The notes beneath the pieces were generated by a model. That model was given only the letters and a program-made list of their open reading frames with translations, did no database searches and was not told where the DNA came from. The position numbers and the translations under genes were made by a program. A stretch of DNA of 64,000 nt from Astrothelium macrocarpum (Eukaryota; Ascomycota; Dothideomycetes; Trypetheliales; Trypetheliaceae), in assembly GCA_021030915.1 (NCBI GenBank), contig JAGEMR010000007.1:248001-312000 (forward strand), written 5' to 3'. This document shows, one piece after another, positions 36,475 through 48,560 of the stretch; position 1 is the stretch's first letter; every line of letters begins with the position of its first letter.

Positions 36475-37538
36475 GTTTGGCAGTCCAATCTTTTCGATAT
36501 AAGACAGTAGGCGAATGTAGGGTTCAGTGAGATCGAGAAAGATACACCCCGGATAGCCCAATAACAAGGAACTTGTAGGACTCTGAGGCCGACAATTTAT
36601 CAAATGATGAAGGAGAGAAGTAAGGCGCGCGTTGGATGGACGTCCATTTCCAAAAGATCTTAGAGCGATCGCGAAAATGGGCTAGATGTATTTGAATTTC
36701 TGCAAGCTTTGCGGGCCTCCGGGAAAGCTTCGGTGAATTGTTGCCTGCTAAGTTCAGGAGAATCCCTTACGATACAACTCTCCTCCTTCAAGCAAACATT
36801 GCTCTGATTGAGCAGGTTATCATCTCGATAAGAGGGGGACACTGCGCACGAAACCGAATGATAGTAATCAACATGTCATTCTAAGCGTGGGGAATTACGG
36901 ATACAGTGAAACAGAGGGAGAGAGCGAAATCCATAAAGCGAATTCCAGAGTGACATCCACAGAGCGATATCCACAAGGCGATATTCACGGGCCGGAGACA
37001 CAAATTCCATGGCCTTCTTATCGATGAATGCACGCGTTTTGTCCATTGACATCTCTTGAGACGTGACGATTGATATTATTCGTCTCATGGTCTCGATCAA
37101 ATCCTCAGGTACGAGCACAAGCAACTTCTTAGAATCCCTTGTATCGGTCCATCTCTTTGCAGGTCACGAGGTATTGCTGAAAGAGACATCCAAACTACCA
37201 AAACGTTCACGATATACTGGGGGCTGAATTAAAAAAATGCCACAAATCACAAAAGGCAAAATTGGCGACACACATGTTGGGGAGACCCTCAGCCGTAATA
37301 GACGTCATAATCCTTAGTGACATATCCCAACGAAAGTCTCACATTTTCAACTCCTCGAAAATGTATCAGGGTTTTCCCGAATATACGGAGCACTCATTCT
37401 CAATGTTTGCAGTGCGCGACATTTCTTCAAACACACTTTGGAGCCGGATAGGTTTAGAAGCATGAATACTACTGCATAAGATAACTCAGGGAAATCCTCC
37501 AACTCCTTCTACCATGCCGTCTTCACTCCGGGCGCCCC
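36475..37538. other. Intergenic with small fragments
   Basis: A minus-strand stretch at about 36960-37115 reads as a plausible 50-residue segment (LVLVPEDLIETMRRIISIV...), but no start or splice completes it, so it may be a gene relic. A degenerate 14-15 bp tandem repeat lies at about 36925-36990. Nothing else was recognised. Confidence 0.35.
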
Positions 37539-38546
37539 TCAGCGACCCATCAAATGTGCCACCTCTGCCTCCGTCAGCACACGCTGACCATCTCTTGCCG
37601 CCAGACGGCGCTGGCGGGCATTTGTAACCCTTTCCTCCGGGTTCTGCTTCTTCTGCTCTGACTTTCCCCTTTGGGGCCTTTGTGGACGTTTATTCGCCTT
37701 TTCTTTGAAGTATCGGCGATTCTCCTTCAATTCTTTCTCCGTAACGCCATGTCTCGCAGCCTCTTTCTCGCGCTTCGACTGGCGCTTCAAAAATGCCTGG
37801 TGCGACTTCTGGCGCTCCGCTTCGCATGCCTCAATATCACTGAGCTGAGTGCTGTATAAACTGTCCAGTGTGGGATGTGTGCGAATATACTCCTGGATGG
37901 CGGCTTGTTCTTCTCCGTAGCACACATTCTCGACGCCCCGAATTTGCATTTCTGCGAGCTTCTTAACGAAAAGCTTGATGATGCCGGTATCAGCTTGGAG
38001 GCTCTCCCATATGACCTGTACCTGCTTCATAGCAAGAGGTGCATTGAGGTCCTGTACAACTTTTTGGCGCAGATTTTCGCCAAATCGACGGGGCACAGCA
38101 AAGATCAAAACAACCGAGTACAGCATTGCTCTCTTCTCGACCGTGGATGTTTCAGTTGAAAGCGTATCGAGACTGGGAGGTTCATCTACGTCGGCATTGA
38201 TGTGTATCCAGTTTCCGAGCACGCGCAAAGCTTCCGGTTCAATATTTCCACTGACTAGGAAAGTACTCTTTCCAGGGTCGGCTGTCAGGGCCTCTCTAGC
38301 CGCAGCAGAGTAACGAATGAGTCCTCTACGAGAGACCCTGGGTTTGAGTGTCAGCTTGTTCGTACCCTGCCCAAATTCACTGGGGACCTCGGCTACAATT
38401 TCAATAAGCTTCGGAGTGATGGAATTTGACGCGTTAGGTTGGATCGACTGCTTTGCAAGAGGTGTTGTCTTGGAGGTAGCCTTGTTTTTGAGCCTGAGAG
38501 CCAGTGGTAGTACAGGTTTATTTCCACGATTGTTTGGATTACCCAT
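37539..38546 (-). CDS. Hypothetical basic protein, unrecognised
   Basis: This is a single-exon 335-aa open frame from ATG 38546. Residues 1-60 are basic and low-complexity. A central globular-looking region (about 75-225) includes RRGLIRYSAAAREALTADPG, VLGNWIHINAD and a helix-rich part resembling the C-terminal half of BTB-type proteins only loosely. The last 110 residues are strongly charged (KRQSKREKEAARHG..., KANKRPQRPQRGKSEQKK), suggesting a nuclear or nucleolar location. No family can be named. The long frame with even composition supports a real gene. Confidence 0.7.
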   Translation of the reverse strand: MGNPNNRGNKPVLPLALRLKNKATSKTTPLAKQSIQPNASNSITPKLIEIVAEVPSEFGQGTNKLTLKPRVSRRGLIRYSAAAREALTADPGKSTFLVSGNIEPEALRVLGNWIHINADVDEPPSLDTLSTETSTVEKRAMLYSVVLIFAVPRRFGENLRQKVVQDLNAPLAMKQVQVIWESLQADTGIIKLFVKKLAEMQIRGVENVCYGEEQAAIQEYIRTHPTLDSLYSTQLSDIEACEAERQKSHQAFLKRQSKREKEAARHGVTEKELKENRRYFKEKANKRPQRPQRGKSEQKKQNPEERVTNARQRRLAARDGQRVLTEAEVAHLMGR

Positions 38547-40830
38547 GTTGAGCGATGAGGTATGTTCTTATAAATCTTTTTGTCACGAATCGATGGAAAA
38601 TAAAATGCTGGAGTTGCAACTCAAAATGGTGCAATGTTTTGAAGAGCTTCGCACCATATGTGGAGTGGGGTATCTGAAAGAAAATTCATCATGGTCAAGT
38701 GTTTTTATATCGAGCATGCAAAGTGGGGCTCATGGTCCGCAACTCGTGGAGGCCCTGAGTGAGGCTTTGATGTATGACTTCACTCACTATCTGACCCTAG
38801 CTAAACGCCCTTGAACAATCAATGAAGCCACAAACTCGAGGATTTAGGTGTGCTAAGTAGATATGGCGAAGTCTGCTTCACCACTGGACAAAGGAACTCG
38901 ATCTGGCCCCCTCTTAAAAAGGGCGTTGTTTACAGGCAACCACAATTGCCCAATGTTGAGATTATGACTCGAGGACCTGACCCTCATTCACAGAAGCTCA
39001 TGTGAGCAGGCGAGTCAACCCATGACATGCTTGGGTTCTACCATATCGACCTACGTTCGATATATTTGAAATTAATGATTGAAAGGCTAGCTAACTTAGG
39101 AAGGACATCATCAAGGAAGAACAGAAATAACAAAGACCAAGACCAGAAATATCTAGCTTGTTCAGCCTCCTACAATATTAGCACCGCAAAGCTTTATCTG
39201 CTATTCTACCCTTGACCTTTTCTACTATGGCCATTGCCATCTCCGCAGTCGATATCTCCCTCTGACATCAATATTTCTCCCTCCACCATGGTCAAAAGTC
39301 TGTTACAGCTGTGTCTCGCAAGCCGGACTCGTTCGTTTTCTGAGCCCCTATATCATCCCTCTGTGCGCTCCTGGTCATATTTAACACACGTCAAACATCA
39401 GCATGTGGCATTTGCGGAGGCTTACCACAACAATGGAGAGCCAAATTCAACCAGATTCAAAAGATCGATCATCAAGCTCCAAAGATATTTTCGTAAAGTC
39501 TTGAAAATTCTTTGTCTCGCGCGTGTGTCGAAGCATTATCCTAATTGTTAGTGGTAGGCTCTGAAGCAATGTCTCGGATCACCGAGCTAGACTCTTTAGC
39601 CAACGGATTCCTAGCTAATCGACCCGGACTTGTTGGACTTTGCAGACATCTCTCGTTTCCACGATGGTCCCTGGACTCACCGCTGGTGTTGTTCTCAACT
39701 CTACATCTTTCCCTAATCGTTCTTAGCACGCCTCCATTTGAGATTAACGAGTGGCGAATCGGAGGGAATCATGGAAATAACTGAGAATAGCAGCACTGGT
39801 TAAACAGTTTAGATATCTCGTCAAGTCTTTTCCTTCCCCCCTTACTTTTCCATCGTCGTTTTACCTAGGAATGGAACGTTCAGATTCAATCATCTAGTCC
39901 TAACGTTGTTGAAGAAAATTAGTCTGCCTACTTTTTGAACCACTAACTTTGCCTATGTAACACAAAACTTCTTGTCAATCACGCGGTGGTCAATTTCAAT
40001 GACTTTTGGCAGTTACACAGTGGGCAGGTCACAAGCAAATGGATTGACCGACTGTCTTGACAAAATGCGTATATTGTCAGTCAGCTCCGTCCAAATCCAT
40101 GCCAATTGTTCGTCCACAAATATTCGCGCCAGATGCAGTCCCTTCACAATCGTACCTTGTCCGTTAGTATATACATACAGCTGTCGGTATTTCTAACTTC
40201 CTCAAAGATGTGACGCATGCACTTTTTCCACGGAGCATCGACCCAAACAACGATTATGCACAAAGCTTGGTTCGGAAATTTTGGCAAGATTTTCCGAAGC
40301 TTACCCACCAGTAGGCACGTGTTTTCTGGTTCTTGGAATTGACGCTCTACTTAAGAAGCGAGCGCCCTCAAAGTGGCTTCAACTCGGAGCGCCAAGTGTT
40401 GGCATCATGGATCCAAGACCGTTCTCACCTTAAGATCGGTAGGATGGTTGAATCGTAAAATGAGTGGTGATTGTGGAATACCAAAGCGTCAAGAGATCAG
40501 GCACGTGTACCAAGGCGAAGATTTCAGCTTAGCACAACTGATTTGGGGGGGGACTTGAGGAACTAAGGTAATCAGATATCACAGTTTAACCACGATTTTA
40601 CCTCAACCAGGGGAGAAAGATTAACCGTACTATTGAAGGTAACGAATAGACAAGCTAGATCCGCTATTGTAGGATTCACAATGAAAGCTTCATTAGACCA
40701 GCTTGAGAGAATGCTATTCGAAACTACGAGAGAATGTGTTGGGCATTCGATGCCCTGAGAAAAACGTCCAAGCTGTTTCCAAATACGGCGTTCAGGGCCC
40801 AAGTAAAGGTGTGTGTAAATGCCTTTTAGC
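38547..40830. other. Intergenic, no gene recognised
   Basis: This 2.3-kb stretch contains several short frames (for example 38575-38814, 39234-39551 and 39972-40196) that lack domains or conserved-looking splice partners. No repeats or RNA genes were seen. Confidence 0.35.
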
Positions 40831-41850
<1,020 letters not shown>

Positions 41851-41915
41851 TCAAAGGTACAGTGCCCTGCTTCAATTAGAACGTTACGGAAGGAATATGG
41901 AGAGGAGAGCATGGT

Positions 41916-42012
41916 TTCTTGCGCTGGTATTATCCAGATCAAGTTCGACCGTATAATCTCAGAACCAGCTTCATCATGCTGCCTACTGCACTGTCACGTC
42001 CTGTCTCAAGAA
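41916..42012 (-). ncRNA. TPP riboswitch aptamer upstream of THI4
   Basis: The minus strand carries the conserved thi-box cores CTGAGATTATACGG and GAACTTGATCTGGATAATACCAGCGCAAGAA. The outer stem P1 pairs TTCTTG (42007-42012) with CAAGAA (41916-41921), and an internal P3-like hairpin pairs CAGC with GCTG. The 97-nt span fits the family. In filamentous fungi this aptamer sits in a 5'-leader intron and controls splicing, so that high TPP leaves upstream ATGs in the message. Here a branch-like CTAAT and GCAG acceptor (41867-41880) lie downstream, and donors AAG|GTATCT (42091) and AAG|GTAAAT (42223) lie upstream. The upstream ATG at about 41911 fits the model. Confidence 0.9.
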
Positions 42013-44400
42013 GCTACTGGATAGTGAACAGCACAGCTATGACAGCAGGATGAAGCCAGAACACCGGTTCATGCACGTATACTTTAGATACCTTGATCAA
42101 TGAGGGATAGCACCAAGCTTTCTGGACCCATGACTCCTGAAGATGGGGGAATGTACTGGAAGACAACAACCTTTGATGTTGCGAGAATTAGTATGATTGT
42201 CGGAAATTCTAAAGGCAATTTACCTTTCAACTTAAGGTCTAGACGTTGGAACCAGCAATTCTGATGGAAATTTGTTCGACGAGGGGATTGGGAGGGAGGA
42301 ATACTAGGAGCTCAGGTTGAGTTTTGAAGTCTCCGGATTTGCCGTCAAGCTAATGCTGGTGGGGTTTGTGGAGGTGGGGTTCAGAAGCACAAAAGCATCA
42401 TGCTGACTATTGCTGCGTCCTGAAAACCTAGTTGCAAGAGCACTGTCAGATAAGGACTGTTCATTGGATATGGAAGCCTTACGACGTCATGTGTAGGCAC
42501 TAATGTGATATCCTTACAATAAATCGCCTGATATCAGGCATCTACCCCTGGTACAATGATTATTTAGTCAGACTTCTGGCAGCATCAATGTCTCAAAGAG
42601 GTTGGCGAGATCGTTTTTTGTGGTGTGATTTTGTCGTTACCCAATTTATTTGCTCAAAGCAAAATCTACGACTGATGTCTACCGATTGCCTTGCTCCCAT
42701 TCGATCAGCCCTCCACAATGGCATAATATAGGGATTGAGATGGGCCTGAGGAACTCCGGCCAATATTCGTGTTGTAGGTATGTCTTATCAAGGTTATGTA
42801 GGGTACAAAAACCCACCGGGAGATTTCAACAAGTTTCCCAACCCCAACTCCACCACCGGAGCGATCCTCGCTTACTTGGCAGCGAACAAGGTTGCATCGC
42901 ATGTACCAGGTTCTATCAGTCATGGTGGTCAAGACGTATATGCTGAAGTAGACAAAATGAGGGATCTCGGGTCCTGGCCTCCAGCCTCAGGGTTATACGC
43001 CAACAACTCCCAGGAGAAATCTCTTCCAATTTTACGGGTTCGAAATTCTATTTCTTGTGTTCCAGGATAAAAAGGGGTGTTCGCTGGAAGGTAGATCTTG
43101 GCCGATAGCCACTTGCCCCGACGTCTTAAGCCCATGGAAAGGGATCATTCTAGCGGATTGGCTTCTTAGATGGATTGGCTTCGAGACTTTACTATTTTGA
43201 TGACACCATATGCAGCACCGCCAAGACTATTCCTGCTCGATAACGTGCGATCCGAGCCTAGAAAAGAAAAATGATCGATGTCAAGAGACAGATTCAGACA
43301 AGGATTGTCCGGTGAAGAATTTGGATAGCCTGCTTGATTGGTCACATTCGTTGACAGTCGGAACAAAAGGGCTATTTGTATGAAAAGCGGACAAAAAAGG
43401 AAAAGTTACACAGGCCGTACTTTTCATTTACCGATCCATAAAGTGCGGGTTGCCAACGTATTCAACATTGCTTTAGTCTCCATCACCAACACTGCACTTA
43501 CTGGCCAAGCAATCTGACGAGACCCCAATAGACGACCTACCATAGCTAGTGTAGCCAACCAGGTGAAGGATGGCCATCCTAGAGCTTTGTGCATCTGGTT
43601 CCCCCAACAGAACACCGCAATCCCTTGTGACAAAGTGCGGGATATCTTATGCTAAAATGCATTTGACCATGTAACACGATCTCAATGGAACGGCACGGCA
43701 TTTTATCTCGGTCTCACGCCCCATCTCTCCTACATCGATCTCTTGTGAATGGCTTCCCTGCCTCATTAAGAACAGAAGCAGTCGGGAAGGGTGCTTGCGT
43801 CGAGGCCGAGACCTCAGTTCCATTCGTTGAAAACTTTGGATTTCGTTTTTGCATTTTTGTTCCATATAAGTCTTGACTTATTAGCCATCCCGCCACCTCG
43901 ATTAAACCCAAATTGTAATCCTCCATCGCTGCCTGAGTTGCCTTCTGATGGCTAATCGGTCTAGGTAGTGCTGGCAATGACTGGATGCGGGTTGGAGCAG
44001 GGTTTTGCTGCGGAGGCCTTCGGCGTGTACTGTGGAATCATGCCGGCAAACATCGCTTATGATAGTTTGCATGATCGAACATAGAGCAAGCTACGAGCGT
44101 ACTCCATTATTTCTGATAGCATCTGTGTCTTGGTCAGCCGCATCATGAATTGCTAAGAGCTTTCCAAAGACGCTCTTGACCAGAAATCCATGCTTCGGCA
44201 CAGAATCTCCGTATAGAATATTTTTTGGCTTAGCAGATAGAGCTTACTTCAGCTCTGAGGCGAGCTGGGAAAAGTGGTCAATGTTGTAAAGAGCGTGATG
44301 AGAAAATAATGGTTACTCTCCAGTACCAACGTACTGTTGTCCCACTGCATTCCATCCGTAGACAAGGGTGAAAATCGATCAAATCCAGGATAGCAAGCAA
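42013..44400. other. THI4 leader/promoter and intergenic region
   Basis: The first few hundred bases left to right hold the THI4 5' leader and promoter. Further right, a 96-codon plus-strand frame at 42780-43070 (MSYQGYVGYKNPPGDFNKF...) begins with ATG but has no recognised family. Other frames overlap on both strands. No repeats were seen before the transposon at 44401. Confidence 0.35.
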
Positions 44401-44500
44401 CAGGCATGGTGACAGATTAAGTGGGACAACCAAACCCGCGTTCCCCCATCAACCCCACCAAATTTGCTAGTAAACAGTGGATATTTTGGGCCATTTCATC
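44401..44500 (+). repeat. Left inverted repeat of the Tc1-like element
   Basis: This is the inverse of 45778-45877 with about 97% identity. Confidence 0.85.
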
Positions 44501-44552
44501 ACAACACATTGAAAATGAAGCAATTTAATTAGCTAGCTAGCTTTTCATCTCA

Positions 44553-45719
44553 TTAATATTTGATGGAGAGATTTTGATTATCCAAACATGCATGCAAATG
44601 ATTTTGCATGGTCAACATCTGTTTGTTGATTTCATTCTGAGTCAATTGATCCCATTCATAACGAATAGCCCTGATAAGCTGCTCCTGTGTGAGAGAGCCA
44701 CGGTGGTTTACACGAATTCGCTGCTTGATAATCCTCCACATGGTTTCAATGATGCTGAAGTCAGGGCTATAAGGGCAGTTTGTGTATGATTTGATGTCAT
44801 GCTTCTGTTTGAAACTCACAACAGAATTATGTTTTAAGCGATTATCATGAGCGCTATCTCCATCTTCTTCAAGGACGACATACTCTTGAAGATGTTTAGG
44901 CAGAGTAGCCTGATGCTTGCGCAGAACAGATAAATAGATGTTGTCCAAGATCTTCACATATTGCTTTTGTGTGAGATTGCCAGCTTCTTCTTGATCCCAA
45001 TATAAATGCAATTCAGTTTTAAAATTCCAGTCAATAGCAGTCCAATAGTGTAATGTGGTGTTATTTCTTTGAGATTTGAATTGTATACAATCAGGCTCAC
45101 AGCGCTCCCAGTACTATCGAATGACCCAACAGTGATTCTCCTGGCCAATAATAAAATGAATCTCATCAGAAAAATGCACAAGTTTTCAATCTTCATTTGT
45201 CCAGCTGAGATGACTCCTGACGAAGTCGATTCGGTTGTCTTTTGATACAGGCTTAATATATCTGCCCCAGCATGCCTTACAGCGACGATAGCCTCGTTCA
45301 GCAAGCCGCCTTCTCAATGTGCGAGCATTGCATGAAAGATCCAGCTGAAGACACACATTCGGAAGTGTCAAAATACGACGTTCAAAACTGAATGTGATCC
45401 AACAAAGAATGGCTGTAATCAAGGCATGGCTGAGGGTTCGAGCTCGTCCTGACTTCGTAACTGGATCTGCATGTCTGAGAATTGTGGTATTGAGATGACG
45501 ATAAACAGTGGAACGAGGATAATTGAATGTTCGAAGGATTTCACTTTTGGATCGACGATGAGATGGCGAATAATTGTTTTCGACTTCAAATGTTTGCTTC
45601 AAAACAGTTCGACGAGATATGCGAACGACTTTATTTGGCTGACGAGGTAGCAGCTCACAATCAGGCGTTAGCATTCGACATAGATCAATATGGCCATCAA
45701 GATTACAGCTCACCACCAT
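44553..45719 (-). pseudogene. DDE transposase with two nonsense codons
   Basis: A single frame of 388 codons from ATG 45719 is interrupted by TGA at 45186-45188 and TAG at 45114-45116. Both are explainable as C-to-T or G-to-A changes, the first at a Trp position. N-terminal helix-turn-helix parts (SRRTVLKQTF..., LRTFNYPRSTVYRHL) precede the catalytic region: HFSDEIHF (first Asp), EEDGDSAHDN (second Asp) and YSPDFSIIETMW (Glu). About 38 residues separate the second Asp from the Glu, more than the 34 of classic Tc1. It is probably non-autonomous now. Confidence 0.8.
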
Positions 45720-45777
45720 AATTAAATAAAATGAAAGCAAAAAGGAACAAACGAAAGGTATGTGGATTAAATGTGTG

Positions 45778-45877
45778 GATGAAATTGCCCAGAATGTCCA
45801 CTGTTTACTAGCAAATTTGGTGGGGTTGATGGGGGAACGCGGGTTTGGTTGTCCCACTTAATCTGTCACCATGCCTG
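45778..45877 (-). repeat. Right inverted repeat of the Tc1-like element
   Basis: This is the inverse of 44401-44500, and its outer 80 bases match exactly. Confidence 0.85.
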
Positions 45878-45881
45878 GCAA

Positions 45882-46451
45882 AGACGAGGTGCAAGCGACC
45901 AGACTGCAAGCAAGAACCATAATTAGCTGTTCGATGCAATTGCATTCTTGGAGGACGTGAATACTTTTGGATAAAAACACGTCGAGGTTGAGCCTTTGGT
46001 TTCAAGAGGGCGATTCGCGTTGGCCAATCAGAGCGTGTCGTCTCTTCAAAACACCACCTTCTGATACCGAGCCGCCAGACTTACACGCTTCTGCTCCGCC
46101 CGGCTATAATCCAATGGTGGGCATTCAGTCGACATTTTCTCTGGATCCATCAGCGCCAATACTGCCATTTTCAGGATGTTTTATAAAACAAGATTCATGT
46201 GCCCCGGAGTCAGAGACATTTCCTCGAGATACCCGGGCAGTAAGGTGTTTTGTGATCTTCCTCCGTCTTTCGTTTTTTGGTCCATCTCATACTGTCTCCT
46301 TTGCCTCTCTTTCATTTCACATCAACTTATTGTTCCGTTCTTCTGTTCATGACACGCAGGTCGTGGATTTTGGTGCTCCATTTTATTTCTAATCCAATAC
46401 TCCTACAAAAGTTTCTGCAAAATTTTCTTCTGTTTTAGTTCAAAGTCCATC
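45882..46451. other. Promoter region of the Ser/Thr-rich gene
   Basis: This 0.57-kb region is pyrimidine-rich from about 46250, as in many fungal 5' untranslated regions. A 141-codon frame (45967-46392) overlaps this CT-rich leader and is not supported as a gene. Confidence 0.4.
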
Positions 46452-48067
46452 ATGCTTTACACATGGTCTGTTCTACTGCTGGCAGCGTCTAATTCTGTCG
46501 CCGCTGGTCCATTATCGTCCCGCGTTGTTCGGTACGTTTAATCCATCAGCTAGAAACGCACTATCCTAACTATCTTCATTTAAATAGATACCGAACGTTC
46601 AACCTTACAACTTCGGCAGAGCAGCTTGCGTCTCCTGCTTCTGCATATCGCTCAGAATATGCCCCAAACTCTATGACTTCTACTCTTGGACGTCTCCAAA
46701 CATCTTCTCCAGTTGAGTCATCTCACCTACCAGCATCAGACGGCTCCAAAGGCACATACTCGCCTTCTACAGCCTACACCAACGCTTCGGCTGCCGAGAT
46801 ACAATCAGTTTCTACTGAGCCAGCAATTTCGATTGTACCACTTGATCCATATGTGTCATCTTCGACAGCTGCAGCAATCACATTTACCAACACTCAGGGT
46901 TCTGCCATTGCTACCGCGTCTCCATCCATAAGCGACTCTACAACATTTGTACCTGCGGGATCTACCCCGAGTGGCCAGAGTCAAGTATCACAAACTTTGG
47001 TGCAGAGCTCGCCCACCTCGAGTTTCATAATATCATACTCTCCACCAACTACGCAAGCCAACTCTGGCTTCATTGGATCATCCAGCGCGGTATCAATTGC
47101 ACCCCCAGCTTCCGCTAGTGGGGGTTTTATCGGGGATGCAGCCGCAGGAGTAGCTGCGAATCAGAGTGCAGCTTTAGATCCTGGGTACGGATCATCTACG
47201 ATATCGACCACCACACCCAATGCCCGGAGCTTTACCCTCGCATTGGGAAGCACGAGCCAACAACTGTCAACGAGTGCACAGAACTGTAACGAGACCATGA
47301 CAAGCTCATCCACTATCAGTGTTTCGACAACGACTTTTTCTGCTTCCGAACCTGCTCCAACTTCACATCAAACCTCTTCAACTGAAATTCTTCCGACCGT
47401 CGTTGTTCCAGGTAGTCCAGTTTCATCTTCAGACCTTTCCACTAAACCGTCACCCGTTACGAGTACAGGAGCATCTACCAGCCTGCGTCTCGCAGCGACG
47501 ACAGTCACCAAGTACACGCTGACTTTGCCTACAACCGTCCCACCCGCTCACGTTTCTGAGATATCAGCTACACAAGAGACCAGCTCGTCCAGTGAAAGTG
47601 TATCCGAGAGCACCATAGCAACGTCCAGTACCGCATCCAGTTCGCCCGATGAAACAGGATCAGCGAGCACTACGTCGTCCTTTGCCTTGCAGTCACATGC
47701 TACCACAACTACGCATCAGGCATCTACTATAACTAGCTACGCAACAATTTCACTCGTATCTAGCGTCAGTTCCTCCACGACTGCCTTGGCCGCGTCACCG
47801 CCGAGCAACTTATCTTCCTCCTTTCCAACGCTTCCAGTGGTCTCGTCGCCCTCCTCATCGCAGCCAGGCCCGCTTTTGAGCAGTAACAGTGGAGGCGATA
47901 CTACCTCTACAGACGGAACCACATCCGAGTCTGGCGAAGATATCACAATCGTACCAATTGATACGGACGCCCCAAGAACAGTGACAGTGACTACGACAAC
48001 AACAGCGGCAAGGGAGACAGTGACCTCGTTTCAGACGGTGACGAAGGCAAGTGGAGACGGTGACTAA
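46452..48067 (+). CDS. Secreted Ser/Thr-rich protein
   Basis: Exons are 46452-46531 and 46588-48067, giving 519 aa. The 56-bp intron has a CCTAAC branch and AATAG acceptor. The signal peptide is MLYTWSVLLLAASNSVAAG. The rest is almost wholly low-complexity Ser, Thr, Ala and Pro, with short Gly/Phe islands such as SGFIGSSSAVSIAPP and SGGFIGDAAAGVAA, and an end rich in VTVTTTTT. No catalytic domain and no hydrophobic GPI tail is seen. A role as a mannoprotein of the cell wall or matrix is an inference from composition. Confidence 0.75.
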
Positions 48068-48560
48068 AGCGCATCTAAATTAGCAATATGGTTATTGACA
48101 GAAATCCATATTGATTGCGCAGTGTTCTGCATAAGTGCTACAAGTTATTTCATCCCGTCCTTTCCAGGATTGGTAAGTCACAGTTGTACGAGGGCTGCCT
48201 GAATATTTGATGTGATGGATCACACATGGGCGGCTCGCTGATTGGAAACTGATAAATGGGAGAAATGGTCACATTCTTGATAGATCTTTCTTTGTTAATG
48301 ATTTTATTTCCTTGAATTATCTAAAAAAGCAAAATATGCGCACTATTTCGGGAATATCCAATTGAAGGCCGAATTCACTTAGACGGAAATATCTCAATCC
48401 CGATATGTCAAATATTTCTGTCGTAATCACCGTTGGCCCCACGAGACAGCTAAAACCAGAACCTCTTCTTTCGGTTGCCAAAGACAAATCAAACTCTCCA
48501 ATAGACTTTCCTTTTCACTCTTTCGCAAACGTCGGAATTCTGGCCTTATGCGCCGCTTTT
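48068..48560. other. Convergent intergenic spacer
   Basis: This is the 3' flank of the Ser/Thr-rich gene and of the DOPA-dioxygenase-like gene. No gene or repeat was seen. Confidence 0.4.

Larger units (their letters stand above)
44401..45877. mobile_element. Tc1/mariner-like DNA transposon, 1477 bp
   Basis: Inverted repeats of about 100 bp (44401-44500 and 45778-45877) are identical over the first 80 or so bases and then differ at three sites. They start CAGGCATGGTGACAGATTAA. The sequence GCAA flanks both ends (44397-44400 and 45878-45881), an apparent 4-bp target duplication rather than TA. The interior carries one transposase gene with DDE motifs. The near-perfect repeats suggest recent insertion. 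Base composition is near normal, unlike the RIP block at the left of the window. Confidence 0.85.

Noticed and set aside
42780..43070. 96-codon frame with ATG in the THI4 upstream region
   Set aside because: There are no recognised motifs, no splice partners and overlapping antisense frames. It is kept only as a note in the intergenic entry.
44397..45881. TA target duplication at the Tc1-like element
   Set aside because: No TA flanks the outermost inverted-repeat bases. GCAA is the only matching flank.
45967..46392. 141-codon frame upstream of the Ser/Thr-rich gene
   Set aside because: It covers a pyrimidine-rich leader and has no domain. It fits untranslated sequence better.
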